DNA from: Paenibacillus montanisoli
GTDB taxonomy: Bacteria > Bacillota > Bacilli > Paenibacillales > Paenibacillaceae
DNA: 64,000 bases
Assembly (NCBI RefSeq): GCF_003268025.1
Contig: NZ_QLUW01000004.1
Coordinates: 496,001-560,000, forward strand
Direction of reading: 5' to 3'
Of the stretch, positions 43,476 to 50,869 are shown piece by piece (the stretch's first letter is position 1; every line of letters begins with the position of its first letter). The notes below the pieces were generated by a model that saw only the letters and a program-made list of their open reading frames with translations, searched no databases and was not told the origin of the DNA. The translations under genes and the position numbers were made by a program.

Positions 43476-45155
43476 TTACGCTAAAGCGCCATGCCGGCGC
43501 AAAACCTCGAAAACATCCTTGGACCCCGATGCCACCTGGGGAACCGCCGAACCAGCCTTAATCAGTGCTTCCACAACCGCGGCATGGGCGCCTTTACGGC
43601 TGGTCGGACAATGCAGGGAGCCGTGGATCGCGCTGTTCAGCGGCATTCCGCCATAAGCGTTGGTCGCCGTCAGGGAAGCGCCGTGCGCGATAAGCACGCG
43701 GACCGTTTCGATATGTCCGAACCATGCCGCGAAATGAAGCGCGGTTCCAGGCTCCTTCTTGGCCGTTATGTCAAATCCGGTCTCCAGCATCAGGTTTACG
43801 GATTCGGCTTTATTCATCTCCGCAAATTCAAGCAGCATCAACCGGTCTTTGCGGGACATCGACGCAAGAAGGCCGGGTTCTTGCCTGAGTATTTCGCGGA
43901 CCGCGATTTCGCCCGAAACTGCATATGCGCCGAACAACTCGTCTATGCGCTCGGCCTTGGCAGCGGCTCCGTGAATCCGCAGCATGTCGGCAATGTCCGT
44001 TCTTCCATAACGTACAGCCATCTGATAAACGGTCTTGCCGTCCGCCCCCGCTGCGTTAACATCGGCCCCATATTGAATGAGAAGCTCAATGATGGAGGCT
44101 GACCGACCGCGAAAGATAGCCCAATAAAGCGGCGGTCCAAGGGTGCCAAGCGTCAGATTCGGATCCGTCCCGTTCTCCAGAAACAGCCTCACGCCAAAAT
44201 AATCCTCGAAATCGAGCTTACGCATAAGCGCAGGCGTCGCATTCGCATCAACTCCGTACTCGAACAGCAAGGTCAGGCATTCATGACTTGGCCATTCCGC
44301 CGCATGGTACAGCGACTCTCCATCATTGGGGTCGGCTCCCGCCTCCAGCAATATCTTGCCTACGGCTGCGTTGCCCGCTTGCCCTACCGCACCATATAAG
44401 GCGCTGAGCCGGCGTTCATGCGGATCGTCCTTTTGCGGGAGCGAAGCGTTGACGTCCGCGCCGTGCGCAATCAGCAGCCTAGCCGTCTGGACGAAGTGCT
44501 CCGTATACTGGGGATTGCTCAAAAAGCAAGAGAAGGCTAAGTACAACAGCGGCTCCCCGTTCGCCGGACCGCCCGGCTTCGCGGCAAGAGCGGCATCCCC
44601 CTGCAGCAGCAGACGAACGCTCTCCGCATCCCCAAGCGCCGCAGCCGCATGGATGCTCCTGCGGGGAATCTCCTTGTCCGCCGCCAATACCGCCCTTGCT
44701 TTGTCCTCGTTTCCGTTTACGGCCGCCGTCAGAAACTCATCCTGCCAATCCTTATTCGTTTCCAACTCAATCACCTCAATGATCGTTTTCAGATTTTCCG
44801 CATAGCCGTCCTGTTCTTGCCCGGCAATCCGTTCCGCTCCCTTAATGGCATTAACGACCCTCTGCATATGAGCGATTTTCTCTTCCATCCACTCCCGCTG
44901 CATGGCAAGCATCGAAGCGGCGTTCACCGACCGAAGCTCCAGAATGCCCTTGATCTGCTCCAGCGGGAATCCGATAAACTTCAAGGTTATAATTTGCTGC
45001 AGCCGCGCCAGATCATCGTCCGAATATAATCGCTGTCCCGCCTCGGACATCTCGGCCGGCTTCAATAATCCGATCCGGTCATAGTAGCGCAGCGTCCGCG
45101 TGGTAACACCGGACATTGCCGCGAATTGTCCCGTCCGGTAATACGAAGAGCTCAT
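43476..45155 (-). CDS. MerR-type regulator fused to ankyrin repeats
   Basis: A 559-residue fusion. Residues 1-75 are a MerR winged helix-turn-helix (YRTGQFAAMSGVTTRTLRYYDRIGLLKP, then YSDDDLARLQQIITLKFIGFPLEQIKGIL), followed by a dimerising coiled coil to about 125. The rest, about 400 residues, holds at least ten ankyrin repeats (e.g. ARLLIAHGADVNA, IIELLIQYGADVNAAGADGKT, VRVLIAHGASLTATNAYGGMPLNSA). Ankyrin repeats bind proteins, so the regulator may be controlled by a partner instead of a small ligand. AAGGAGG lies about 11 bases before the ATG. The promoter has the long spacer and dyad expected for MerR self-control. It is convergent with the lyase gene and lies just outside the right repeat. 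Confidence 0.88.
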   Translation of the reverse strand: MSSSYYRTGQFAAMSGVTTRTLRYYDRIGLLKPAEMSEAGQRLYSDDDLARLQQIITLKFIGFPLEQIKGILELRSVNAASMLAMQREWMEEKIAHMQRVVNAIKGAERIAGQEQDGYAENLKTIIEVIELETNKDWQDEFLTAAVNGNEDKARAVLAADKEIPRRSIHAAAALGDAESVRLLLQGDAALAAKPGGPANGEPLLYLAFSCFLSNPQYTEHFVQTARLLIAHGADVNASLPQKDDPHERRLSALYGAVGQAGNAAVGKILLEAGADPNDGESLYHAAEWPSHECLTLLFEYGVDANATPALMRKLDFEDYFGVRLFLENGTDPNLTLGTLGPPLYWAIFRGRSASIIELLIQYGADVNAAGADGKTVYQMAVRYGRTDIADMLRIHGAAAKAERIDELFGAYAVSGEIAVREILRQEPGLLASMSRKDRLMLLEFAEMNKAESVNLMLETGFDITAKKEPGTALHFAAWFGHIETVRVLIAHGASLTATNAYGGMPLNSAIHGSLHCPTSRKGAHAAVVEALIKAGSAVPQVASGSKDVFEVLRRHGALA

Positions 45156-45191
45156 GATTCGACCTGCCTCCTTATTCGCTTGAGTATCACG

Positions 45192-45222
45192 ATAGTCATC
45201 GTAACAGATGACGTAACGTCAA
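45192..45222 (-). promoter_or_regulatory. MerR-type promoter with 19-bp spacer and dyad
   Basis: On the minus strand TTGACG (45217-45222) and GACTAT (45192-45197) are 19 bp apart, the overlong spacing characteristic of MerR-activated promoters. GTCATC-N6-GATGAC (45195-45212) and TGACGT-A-ACGTCA (45209-45221) are perfect inverted repeats within it. Confidence 0.65.
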
Positions 45223-45230
45223 AGGCAAGC

Positions 45231-46040
45231 CTAAGCCAAAATCCGGTCAAGCTCCTGTTCGCATTCGGCGGCCGTGCGCCATTTGCTCTCCAGCAAACCT
45301 TGCACAAAAGCTTTTACCGCCGGCTCAAGCGCCAGCTCCTCCTCCCAGCCCCGCTCCTCCTGCCCTTCAAGCGGCTTGTAGCCTGCGTACATCAGAAACA
45401 AGAAGAGATGGCCAAGCCCGTACAAGTCGCTTGCCGGCTCGGGAACGCGCATCCGATGCTTCACGGCGCCCCAGCTGTCCGCAAACCCGATCGGCTCCCC
45501 TTCTGCCGCCGCTTCTCCAATTCGGCAGGCTAAGCCGACATCGATCAAATAAATGCGGTCGCCGCTAGCAAGCACATTGGGGATACGCACATCCCGGTGC
45601 ACATAGCCGGCTTCATGCATATGTCTAATAGGCCGCAGCAATTGCCGGACAAGGTAAAGCGCCTCCTGCTGGGTGAACATCCGCCCCTGCTCCATAATCG
45701 CATGCTCGAGGTTATCGCCCTCGACAAGCTCCATGACGAGCACTTCCTCTTTCCGATGCGCGGCATAGTCCAGCCACTTCGGAATTTGCGGATGATCCAA
45801 CCTTTGCAGCATATCGCTCTCCCGCTTCAGCATTTCTCTAGCGAGGCCTCGCTTGCTTGGCTTTCCCCGCTTCATGAGTACCGGCAATCCGCTCGACAGA
45901 TCGATGCAGCGATAGGCTTGGCCGTAGCTTCCCATGCCAAGGAACCGTTCGACCCGGTACTTGCCCGCGTAAACCGCCCCCTGCCGGAGGGGATAATCCA
46001 CCCAATTCTGCCACCGCTGCCGAAACCTTGTACCCAGCAT
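45231..46040 (-). CDS. Serine/threonine protein kinase with variant DFG motif
   Basis: A 269-residue Hanks-type kinase. It has the glycine loop LGMGSYGQAY (34-43), Lys57 in VLMKRGK, a helix-C glutamate (KRESDML), the catalytic loop YVHRDVRIPNV (147-156), and DVG in place of DFG (167-169). The activation loop lacks the usual APE. HRD has Arg instead of Lys at the +2 position after Asp (D-V-R for D-x-K). No membrane segment or PASTA domain is present, so it is a soluble, stand-alone kinase. GGGAGGG precedes the ATG. It may retain activity, but both changes make reduced catalysis or a pseudokinase role possible. Targets unknown. Confidence 0.82.
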   Translation of the reverse strand: MLGTRFRQRWQNWVDYPLRQGAVYAGKYRVERFLGMGSYGQAYRCIDLSSGLPVLMKRGKPSKRGLAREMLKRESDMLQRLDHPQIPKWLDYAAHRKEEVLVMELVEGDNLEHAIMEQGRMFTQQEALYLVRQLLRPIRHMHEAGYVHRDVRIPNVLASGDRIYLIDVGLACRIGEAAAEGEPIGFADSWGAVKHRMRVPEPASDLYGLGHLFLFLMYAGYKPLEGQEERGWEEELALEPAVKAFVQGLLESKWRTAAECEQELDRILA

Positions 46041-46214
46041 TCCAATCCCTCCCTGCCTTCAACATACGGCCTTCGCAGCGTCGCGGTTTCTTTTTCACGA
46101 AGCCTGAAAATGGGTAGAATATAATGAAACCTTATTTTTGGAGCCGCGTACTATTGTATTAGACTAAGCGCTTTCACACGTAGGAAGCCTAACTAATCTG
46201 AGGAGGCCCTGTTT

Positions 46215-46400
46215 ATGATAAGACACCTTCTGCAACGGCTCTTCCACTCTTTGCTTGGCCGCAAGCACCACGGACACGGTTATCAAGGCCACTATGGCCA
46301 TAGCAGCAGCGATTATAAGAAAGGCAACTATTACCCGCCGCATCATTCCAATTACGGCCATGGGCACTATAAGAAGAAGCATGGCAGCTTCAGCAGCTAA
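46215..46400 (+). CDS. Small His/Gly/Tyr-rich protein
   Basis: A 61-residue basic peptide. A short N-terminal amphipathic stretch (MIRHLLQRLFHSLLGRK) leads into a low-complexity part rich in His, Gly, Tyr, Lys and Ser with HGHGYQGHYGH and SNYGHGHYKKKHG. GAGGAGG 8 bases before the ATG and a strong terminator right after the stop support a real gene. It may be a spore-coat-associated or metal-binding peptide, since similar HGY-rich peptides occur in Bacilli coats; this is inference only. No neighbours are clearly linked. Confidence 0.65.
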   Translation: MIRHLLQRLFHSLLGRKHHGHGYQGHYGHSSSDYKKGNYYPPHHSNYGHGHYKKKHGSFSS

Positions 46401-46410
46401 GCAACCATAA

Positions 46411-46440
46411 AAACCCGACCATTACCGGTCGGGTTTATTT
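46411..46440. terminator. Bidirectional terminator
   Basis: AAACCCGACC (46411-46420) pairs with GGTCGGGTTT (46427-46436) followed by ATTT. It lies between the small His-rich gene and a convergent gene. Confidence 0.85.
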
Positions 46441-46447
46441 GTTGCCT

Positions 46448-46768
46448 TCAATATAGCAATTCGACTTTAATCTCTTTCTGCCTTCGGCAAACCGATATGT
46501 CCGCCGCAATGCGGTTATTCACCGAAACTTCCATATCGTCGTAGATGTGAACTTCCAGCACCGGATCGTACAAGTCGACCGGAGTGAGCGTGAACTGCTC
46601 GCAGAATCGGCCCTCTTCATCCGGGGCGTATACTAAGTTGCCATCGTATCGTTTACCGTGAAGCTCTCCGATGAGTTCCGCTTTCCAACGCGAGAAAAAA
46701 CTAGATTTGGAGCTGTAATACACCATCCCGATGTCACCGTCATCGTAATTGATCTTCTCATATTTCAC
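46448..46768 (-). CDS. Conserved-looking small protein, unknown function
   Basis: A soluble, acidic protein of about 106 residues that I do not recognise. It reads as mostly beta strands (DIGMVYYSSKSSFFSRWKAELIGELHGKRYDGNLVYA, then FTLTPVDLYDPVLEVHIYDD) and ends in CRRQKEIKVELLY. No signal peptide or membrane segment. I chose the GTG at 46768, 8 bases after AAAGGG; an earlier in-frame GTG at 46777 touches that box. It is followed by a terminator shared with the convergent small gene. No functional hint comes from its neighbours. Confidence 0.6.
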   Translation of the reverse strand: MKYEKINYDDGDIGMVYYSSKSSFFSRWKAELIGELHGKRYDGNLVYAPDEEGRFCEQFTLTPVDLYDPVLEVHIYDDMEVSVNNRIAADISVCRRQKEIKVELLY

Positions 46769-46837
46769 TTCACTCACCCTTTCAAGCTATTTTCCTCTAT
46801 TATTGACGGATTAATAGCCATGTATTCGGGCAAAAGC

Positions 46838-46864
46838 AAACCCGGCCCTCGCAGGGACCGGGTC
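46838..46864 (-). terminator. Rho-independent terminator after the PH-domain gene
   Basis: AACCCGGCCCT and AGGGACCGGGT (about 46839-46862) form a near-perfect stem; on the minus strand it is followed by TTTGCTTTTG. Confidence 0.7.
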
Positions 46865-46873
46865 TTCGTCCTA

Positions 46874-47239
46874 TTAATCTCGCAACAACGCATTCGCGAT
46901 CAGCAAATCGAACTTGCGGACATCTACGCCTCGCTGCAGCTTCACTTTGATATGGCCGGCCCGGGTCCACAGCTCAACCTCCGCATTGAAGTCAAGCAAG
47001 CCTCCGGCATTTTCCGTAGACCACATATTGATCGAAGAATAAGGCAGGGAGTAGATCTCTACCTTTTTGCCCGTCAAGCCTTGCGCATCTCGAACGATCA
47101 GCCGCTTATTGGTGAAGATAGCCGTATCCCGAAAGGTTTTATAGGCCGCTACCGCCGTTTCTCCCGCCACGAGCAATGCGTTCACGTCTTGAGGGACGGG
47201 ACATTCGGACACCAACGTCCATTCTAATATAGCCGCCAT
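46874..47239 (-). CDS. Bacterial PH-domain protein
   Basis: A 121-residue single-domain protein with the bacterial pleckstrin-homology pattern: LLVAGETAVAAYKTFRDTAIFTNKRLIVRDAQGLTGKKVEIYSLPYSSI, then a strand-rich half with VELWTRAGHIKVKLQRG and a closing helix. Family members form ring-like oligomers; function is unknown. AAGGAGG stands about 10 bases before the ATG. It lies 15 bases after the MefA-like gene on the same strand, so it is probably co-transcribed from the macrolide leader promoter, an unexpected partner in the position where classical mef operons carry msr(D). Confidence 0.8.
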   Translation of the reverse strand: MAAILEWTLVSECPVPQDVNALLVAGETAVAAYKTFRDTAIFTNKRLIVRDAQGLTGKKVEIYSLPYSSINMWSTENAGGLLDFNAEVELWTRAGHIKVKLQRGVDVRKFDLLIANALLRD

Positions 47240-47254
47240 TCGCGCATAGCCTCC

Positions 47255-48499
47255 TTAAGCTGATTGTTGTTCAGTCTCCTGTTTGCGATCCAGTGTTCGG
47301 ATTGCCGGGAGGAGCAGACCGAGAATTGCAATTCCGATAATCATTAGACCCGACAGCATGAACCACCGGTTCACACCGATTTGATCGGCAAAAGCACCGC
47401 CAATAACAAGACCGAGGGGCATCGCCAGCGCCATGACGCTCCCAAACAAGCCAAATACTCTTCCCAGGTATTCCGGTTGGATTTTTTCCTGAAATAGAGC
47501 AACCTGAATGCCATTATAGAATGGCCCGGATACCCCCATTAAGGCGCAGCAAGCCAGAAAAACGAGAAAGCCGGTTGCCGGCAATAGGCCAGCTATCAGC
47601 AGCGCGGCTCCCATGGCCAAGAGGGCGGCGACGATGGTGAGCGAACGGTTCTTGAAGCCTCCCCATTTGCCGAGCCATAAACCGCCGAGCAGCATGCCGA
47701 CGGCAAAAATAACTTCCGCTGCCGACGCCTCTTTGATCGTGCCTCCGAAATAGTCCATCGTCATTAGAGGGAACAACGCGCTGATCGGCATAAAAGCAAA
47801 GATGAACAGACCGCCAATCCAAAGAAGTGCCACTAAGCCTTTGTGATGGCGAAGCGCCTTATAGCCTTCTTTCAGTTCCGCCGCAAAGCCGCTCTGCGTA
47901 TCCGGCTTCTTGGCTTCCGGCCTTGGAATATGGACCATCGTGACCGCGCAGCAAGCCGCTGCGGCGCCAAGCGCATCAAGCGCAATCACCGCGTTCAAAT
48001 CCCACATGGAATAGAGGAGGGCGGCGGCCGCCGGACTGATGATATAGCTGACCGATTGCACGGACTGGCTGTATCCGGCGCATTTGGCCAGCTGCTCCGC
48101 CGGTACGATCAGCGGCGTACTCGCATTCAGCGCGGTGGAATGGAATGCCGTACCGATACTGCGGACAAACAGCACAAGCATGATTACCCATACAGGCAGC
48201 TCCATATAGAACGCTACGACAGCCAATACCGCCGCGGCCGCCGCCACAAGGCCGTCAGCCAGCATCATCATGGTTTTGCGGCTCATGCGGTCTACCCATA
48301 CGCCGATCATCGGGCCGCCGAGCGCCTGAGGAAGAAAGCCGGCAAGCGTCGCCATGGAAAGCACCATGGCTGAGCCTGTTTGGGCCGTCAGGTACCAGAT
48401 GAGGGCCATTTGAAGAATGGCGCTCGTTATAATCGATATGGCCTGGCCCGCCCAGATGGTAAAGAACGGACGCTGCCAGTTTGTTTGATGTTGATTCAT
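47255..48499 (-). CDS. MefA-like MFS macrolide efflux transporter
   Basis: A 414-residue transporter with twelve membrane segments. It strongly resembles Mef(A)-type macrolide exporters of streptococci, from remembered family sequence: NWQRPFFTIWAGQAISIITSAILQM at the N-terminus, the GxxxDRxxRK loop as IGVWVDRMSRKTMMML, FYMELPVWVIMLVLFVRSIGTAFHS, AKCAGYSQSVQSVSYIISPA, VALFQEKIQPEYLGRVFGL and IGVNRWFMLSG. It would export 14/15-membered macrolides with a proton gradient; specificity needs testing. GGGGAG stands 9 bases before the ATG. The 270-base leader upstream encodes a short Arg-X-Arg peptide and carries terminators, a typical inducible resistance set-up. A PH-domain gene follows. Confidence 0.9.
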   Translation of the reverse strand: MNQHQTNWQRPFFTIWAGQAISIITSAILQMALIWYLTAQTGSAMVLSMATLAGFLPQALGGPMIGVWVDRMSRKTMMMLADGLVAAAAAVLAVVAFYMELPVWVIMLVLFVRSIGTAFHSTALNASTPLIVPAEQLAKCAGYSQSVQSVSYIISPAAAALLYSMWDLNAVIALDALGAAAACCAVTMVHIPRPEAKKPDTQSGFAAELKEGYKALRHHKGLVALLWIGGLFIFAFMPISALFPLMTMDYFGGTIKEASAAEVIFAVGMLLGGLWLGKWGGFKNRSLTIVAALLAMGAALLIAGLLPATGFLVFLACCALMGVSGPFYNGIQVALFQEKIQPEYLGRVFGLFGSVMALAMPLGLVIGGAFADQIGVNRWFMLSGLMIIGIAILGLLLPAIRTLDRKQETEQQSA

Positions 48500-48548
48500 A
48501 TTTATTATCTCCCCGCATTTTTTATTGGTCGTTTATTGATTTTCGGCA

Positions 48549-48598
48549 ATAAAAAATGCAGGCCTCGGTCCATATTAATGGGCTAAGGTCTGCATTAC
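48549..48598 (-). terminator. Leader terminator T2 before the MefA-like gene
   Basis: On the minus strand AATGCAGACCT (48586-48596) pairs with AGGCCTGCATT (48555-48565) with one mismatch, with inner CCCAT/ATGG pairing, followed by TTTTTT. Its 3' arm can pair instead with 48637-48645 (9 perfect bp), so the hairpin looks conditional. Confidence 0.8.
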
Positions 48599-48636
48599 CA
48601 ACGAATAGGCATGGGGAAATAAAGGTATAGCAAAAG

Positions 48637-48680
48637 GAGGCCTGCTATTCCTGCTTCATCTATCCATGTTTGATCCCATT
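48637..48680 (-). promoter_or_regulatory. Leader pairing segments: anti-T2 and anti-leader-start
   Basis: On the minus strand GCAGGCCTC (48637-48645) is exactly complementary to the T2 3' arm GAGGCCTGC (48558-48566). It is itself in the loop and arm of an ATAGCA/TGCTAT hairpin. TCTATCCATG around the leader start pairs with 48659-48668, and the leader codons at 48756-48763 pair with 48673-48680 (one G-U). Confidence 0.65.
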
Positions 48681-48697
48681 TCGAAAATAAGCACAAC

Positions 48698-48734
48698 AAA
48701 AAAGCCCATGAAAATATGGAAAAGCCGCTTTTTT
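48698..48734 (-). terminator. Leader terminator-like hairpin T1
   Basis: On the minus strand AAAAAAGC (48727-48734) pairs with GCTTTTTT (48698-48705), with an inner CCAT/ATGG stem. It follows the leader peptide stop codon by 9 bases and ends in six T residues. Confidence 0.6.
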
Positions 48735-48743
48735 ATTGCCTAC

Positions 48744-48767
48744 TTATCTCCAGCGAATGGAATGCAT
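48744..48767 (-). CDS. Leader peptide MHSIRWR for the MefA-like gene
   Basis: A 7-codon open frame (Met-His-Ser-Ile-Arg-Trp-Arg, stop TAA) with AAAGGAGG (48779-48786) 11 bases upstream. The C-terminal Arg-Trp-Arg is a +X+ (Arg/Lys-X-Arg/Lys) motif, the class at which macrolide-bound ribosomes stall in ErmD-type leaders; MHSIRWR also resembles the remembered MTHSMRLR start of ErmDL. It lies 245 bases before the exporter ATG, between its candidate promoter and the two leader hairpins. Ribosome arrest here would change the folding of the downstream leader. The stalling function is inferred, not shown. Confidence 0.75.
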   Translation of the reverse strand: MHSIRWR

Positions 48768-48808
48768 GGATAGACAAACCTCCTTTGAAAACATCCAGAT
48801 TCTTTATC

Positions 48809-48837
48809 ATCCTATCATCATGGCATTTTGAATTCAA
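48809..48837 (-). promoter_or_regulatory. Candidate promoter of the mef-like leader transcript
   Basis: On the minus strand TTGAAT (48832-48837) and TAGGAT (48809-48814) are 17 bp apart, overlapping the end of the upstream surface-protein gene. Transcription would begin near 48802, just before the leader ribosome site. Confidence 0.5.
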
Positions 48838-50308
48838 GACCTGCCGTAAAGCTGCCAGCGATTTCCGTGAAGCTGAAATTGACGGATGATTGATAGGTTC
48901 CGGTGTCTTTCACGCGAACCAGAATTGGAACCGGCGTATGGCCAGGCGGCGCATAGACGGCTGTTACCCGATAGGTGCCGACCGGGAGGTCGATCCCCAA
49001 TTCCTCATAGGATTTCTTAATAGCAGCCCCCTCGTTGCCCGAGTTAATCGGAGTAAGGGTAAGGATCACATTTTTCTCGTAATCCCAATAGCCGTTATCA
49101 AATGCATCCTGGATATCCCAATACAAGGCCAAGGTTCCTCCCTTGCTTGATTCGGATGGACCTGGAGCCGGTGTTTCCGTACCGGGATTGGTGGAGCCGG
49201 ATTGTCCGGACGGCGCTTGCCTCTTGACCTCGATCTCCGCCCTTTCGATGCCGGGAACGAACTCGCTGAACGTAAATACGGTTGATGCCATGTATTCCTT
49301 CGTATAGCGTACCCGAACTAGTGCTGGCTGCGGCACTTCACCCTCTGGCGCGTACTGGGCCGTTATCTTGTAGGTGCCAGCGGCAGAAAGCTCCTGCAAT
49401 CCAAAGCCGCCCGGGAAGTTGTAGCCGCGCTTGGTGATCGGCTTTCCTTCCTTGCCGCCAACGATCGGGGTAACCGTCAACATAATATCCGATTCGCTGA
49501 AGTAATCGCCGATGTCCGAGTATACATACAGCTCGCCGATACTCGTTTCAGGATTCATGACGAAATTTCGGATGGCGCCGGTGTTTCCGGCAAATGGTTT
49601 ATCCGTAACGGATTCCAAGTCGATCCGCAGCACCTTGCTGCCGGATTTAAGATTATAATAGCCGCCCATATTCCACGTGGTGGCAAGCAGCGGCAGTTCG
49701 ATCCGGTAGTACCCTTGAGCATCCGTAACTACCGTAAGATTGCTGTTATAGATAAGCTGGTTATCGGCGAATACTTCCGCGCCTTCAACCGGTTTGCCGC
49801 TAGGGTCGACGACCCGTCCTTTTACCACATAGGGTTCAGCTTTCTCGCTGGTTCCGGAGCCGCCGGAGCCGATCGTAATGGTCGATACCGACCCTTTCGT
49901 CGTAAATGCGACCGTATTGCCGCTGTTCTCCGAGACGAATCGGAGCGGCACCATCGTGCTGTTCTTAATAATCTGAGGAGGAACGTCCAAGGTAACGATT
50001 TTCCCATTGACCTTTGCCTTATTGCTGCTCATCTTTAATTCAATCTTGAGGCCAGCCTTGGTGCCGGTCGCCTGCTGCAGGGAGCTGTTCCAATTCACTT
50101 GAAAGCCAAGGACTTCGAACAGCTTGCGGAAGGGAACCAGTACGCGTCCGTCTTTGATGACGGGCTGCGCGTGATCAAATTGAAGCTGCTTGCCGTTAAA
50201 TACAACCCGCACCTCCGCAGCCGCATGCGCGGTTTGCTGCGTGAAGGACATGAACGCTAGAGCACCCATAACAATTGCCAAAAACATTGAAAGCCGTCTT
50301 TTTGCCAA
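48818..50308 (-). CDS. Secreted protein with copper amine oxidase N-terminal-like and carboxypeptidase-regulatory-like domains
   Basis: A 496-residue exported protein. A signal peptide (FLAIVMGALAFMSFTQQTAHAAA, cleaved near residue 30) is followed by a Cu_amine_oxidN1-type domain (VFNGKQLQFDHAQPVIKDGRVLVPFRKLFEVLGFQV, common in Paenibacillus surface proteins). A carboxypeptidase-regulatory-like Ig fold (VVKGRVVDPSGKPVEGAEVFADNQ) comes next, and two related beta-rich domains complete it (LYVYSDIGDYFSESDIMLTVTPI and LALYWDIQDAFDNGYWDYEKNVILTLTPI), joined by a Gly/Ser/Pro linker. It probably acts at the cell surface; no enzyme activity is implied. The start is a TTG (50308) with GAGGAGAG 7 bases upstream. 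No clear terminator lies between it and the mef-like leader. Confidence 0.8.
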   Translation of the reverse strand: MAKRRLSMFLAIVMGALAFMSFTQQTAHAAAEVRVVFNGKQLQFDHAQPVIKDGRVLVPFRKLFEVLGFQVNWNSSLQQATGTKAGLKIELKMSSNKAKVNGKIVTLDVPPQIIKNSTMVPLRFVSENSGNTVAFTTKGSVSTITIGSGGSGTSEKAEPYVVKGRVVDPSGKPVEGAEVFADNQLIYNSNLTVVTDAQGYYRIELPLLATTWNMGGYYNLKSGSKVLRIDLESVTDKPFAGNTGAIRNFVMNPETSIGELYVYSDIGDYFSESDIMLTVTPIVGGKEGKPITKRGYNFPGGFGLQELSAAGTYKITAQYAPEGEVPQPALVRVRYTKEYMASTVFTFSEFVPGIERAEIEVKRQAPSGQSGSTNPGTETPAPGPSESSKGGTLALYWDIQDAFDNGYWDYEKNVILTLTPINSGNEGAAIKKSYEELGIDLPVGTYRVTAVYAPPGHTPVPILVRVKDTGTYQSSVNFSFTEIAGSFTAGLEFKMP

Positions 50309-50411
50309 ACCGTATCTCTCCTCATTTCCATGTTAGATTTACGTCCCTATGTATATGAGCTTAGCTTGAGAACAGAATTTCCCGCAAGCTCTTTAGGGAA
50401 AATTTAACAAA

Positions 50412-50435
50412 ACCACATCCTCATTCGGATGTGGT
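50412..50435. terminator. ACCACATCC-type hairpin
   Basis: ACCACATCC (50412-50420) pairs with GGATGTGGT (50427-50435); on the minus strand it is followed by TTTTGTT. It precedes the surface-protein gene and may insulate it from minus-strand read-through from the pilus operon. The rest of the 250-base gap (50309-50561) shows nothing more that I can name. Confidence 0.6.
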
Positions 50436-50561
50436 CTCGGCGGTGGTCATCGGTTGTTCTATATTCTATGATTTTGCAATAGAAATAGGACTAGAGTTGC
50501 TTCAATATCCAGTATTTAGGGTAATAATAACTAATAGTCTGTCTTGAGAGGAGTAATGATC

Positions 50562-50855
50562 ATGTTCTTTCTATTCGCCTATGCCGGGGTGCTAAATATG
50601 ATCGACGGATGGCTCACTTATATCGGGCTTAGCCAGGGGCTCATCGAAGAGTCGAATCCGCTCATGCGGAGCCTCTTTGAAGCCAACTCTCACTATCTGT
50701 GGGGATATAAGCTGGTGATCGGGATTCTGGCGATAGTTCTTGGTATCTTTTTTAAGCCTAAAAAGCCTTTTTTCTGGAGAATCGCGCTATCCTTCTGCTG
50801 TCTGCTCTATACGGGCATTATGGGTATTCATGCGTTCTGGCTGCTTCAAGTATAG
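50562..50855 (+). CDS. DUF5658 family membrane protein
   Basis: A 97-residue protein with three hydrophobic segments. The N-terminal NMIDGWLTYIGLSQGLIEESNPLMR matches the DUF5658 pattern (N-x-x-D-x-x-x-T and a later N-P-L-M). The remainder is two more membrane helices. Function unknown. Three in-frame starts (TTG 50544, ATG 50556, ATG 50562) surround an AGAGGAG box; only 50562 is correctly spaced (8 bases). It is encoded against the pilus operon, converging with pilO; a GGCCGGTTCCGGCC palindrome (50855-50868) lies between them. Confidence 0.72.
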   Translation: MFFLFAYAGVLNMIDGWLTYIGLSQGLIEESNPLMRSLFEANSHYLWGYKLVIGILAIVLGIFFKPKKPFFWRIALSFCCLLYTGIMGIHAFWLLQV

Positions 50856-50869
50856 GCCGGTTCCGGCCG

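Noticed and set aside
50855..50868. GGCCGGTTCCGGCC as pilus operon terminator
   Set aside because: The palindrome leaves a 2-base loop, too small to fold, and has no T-tract.
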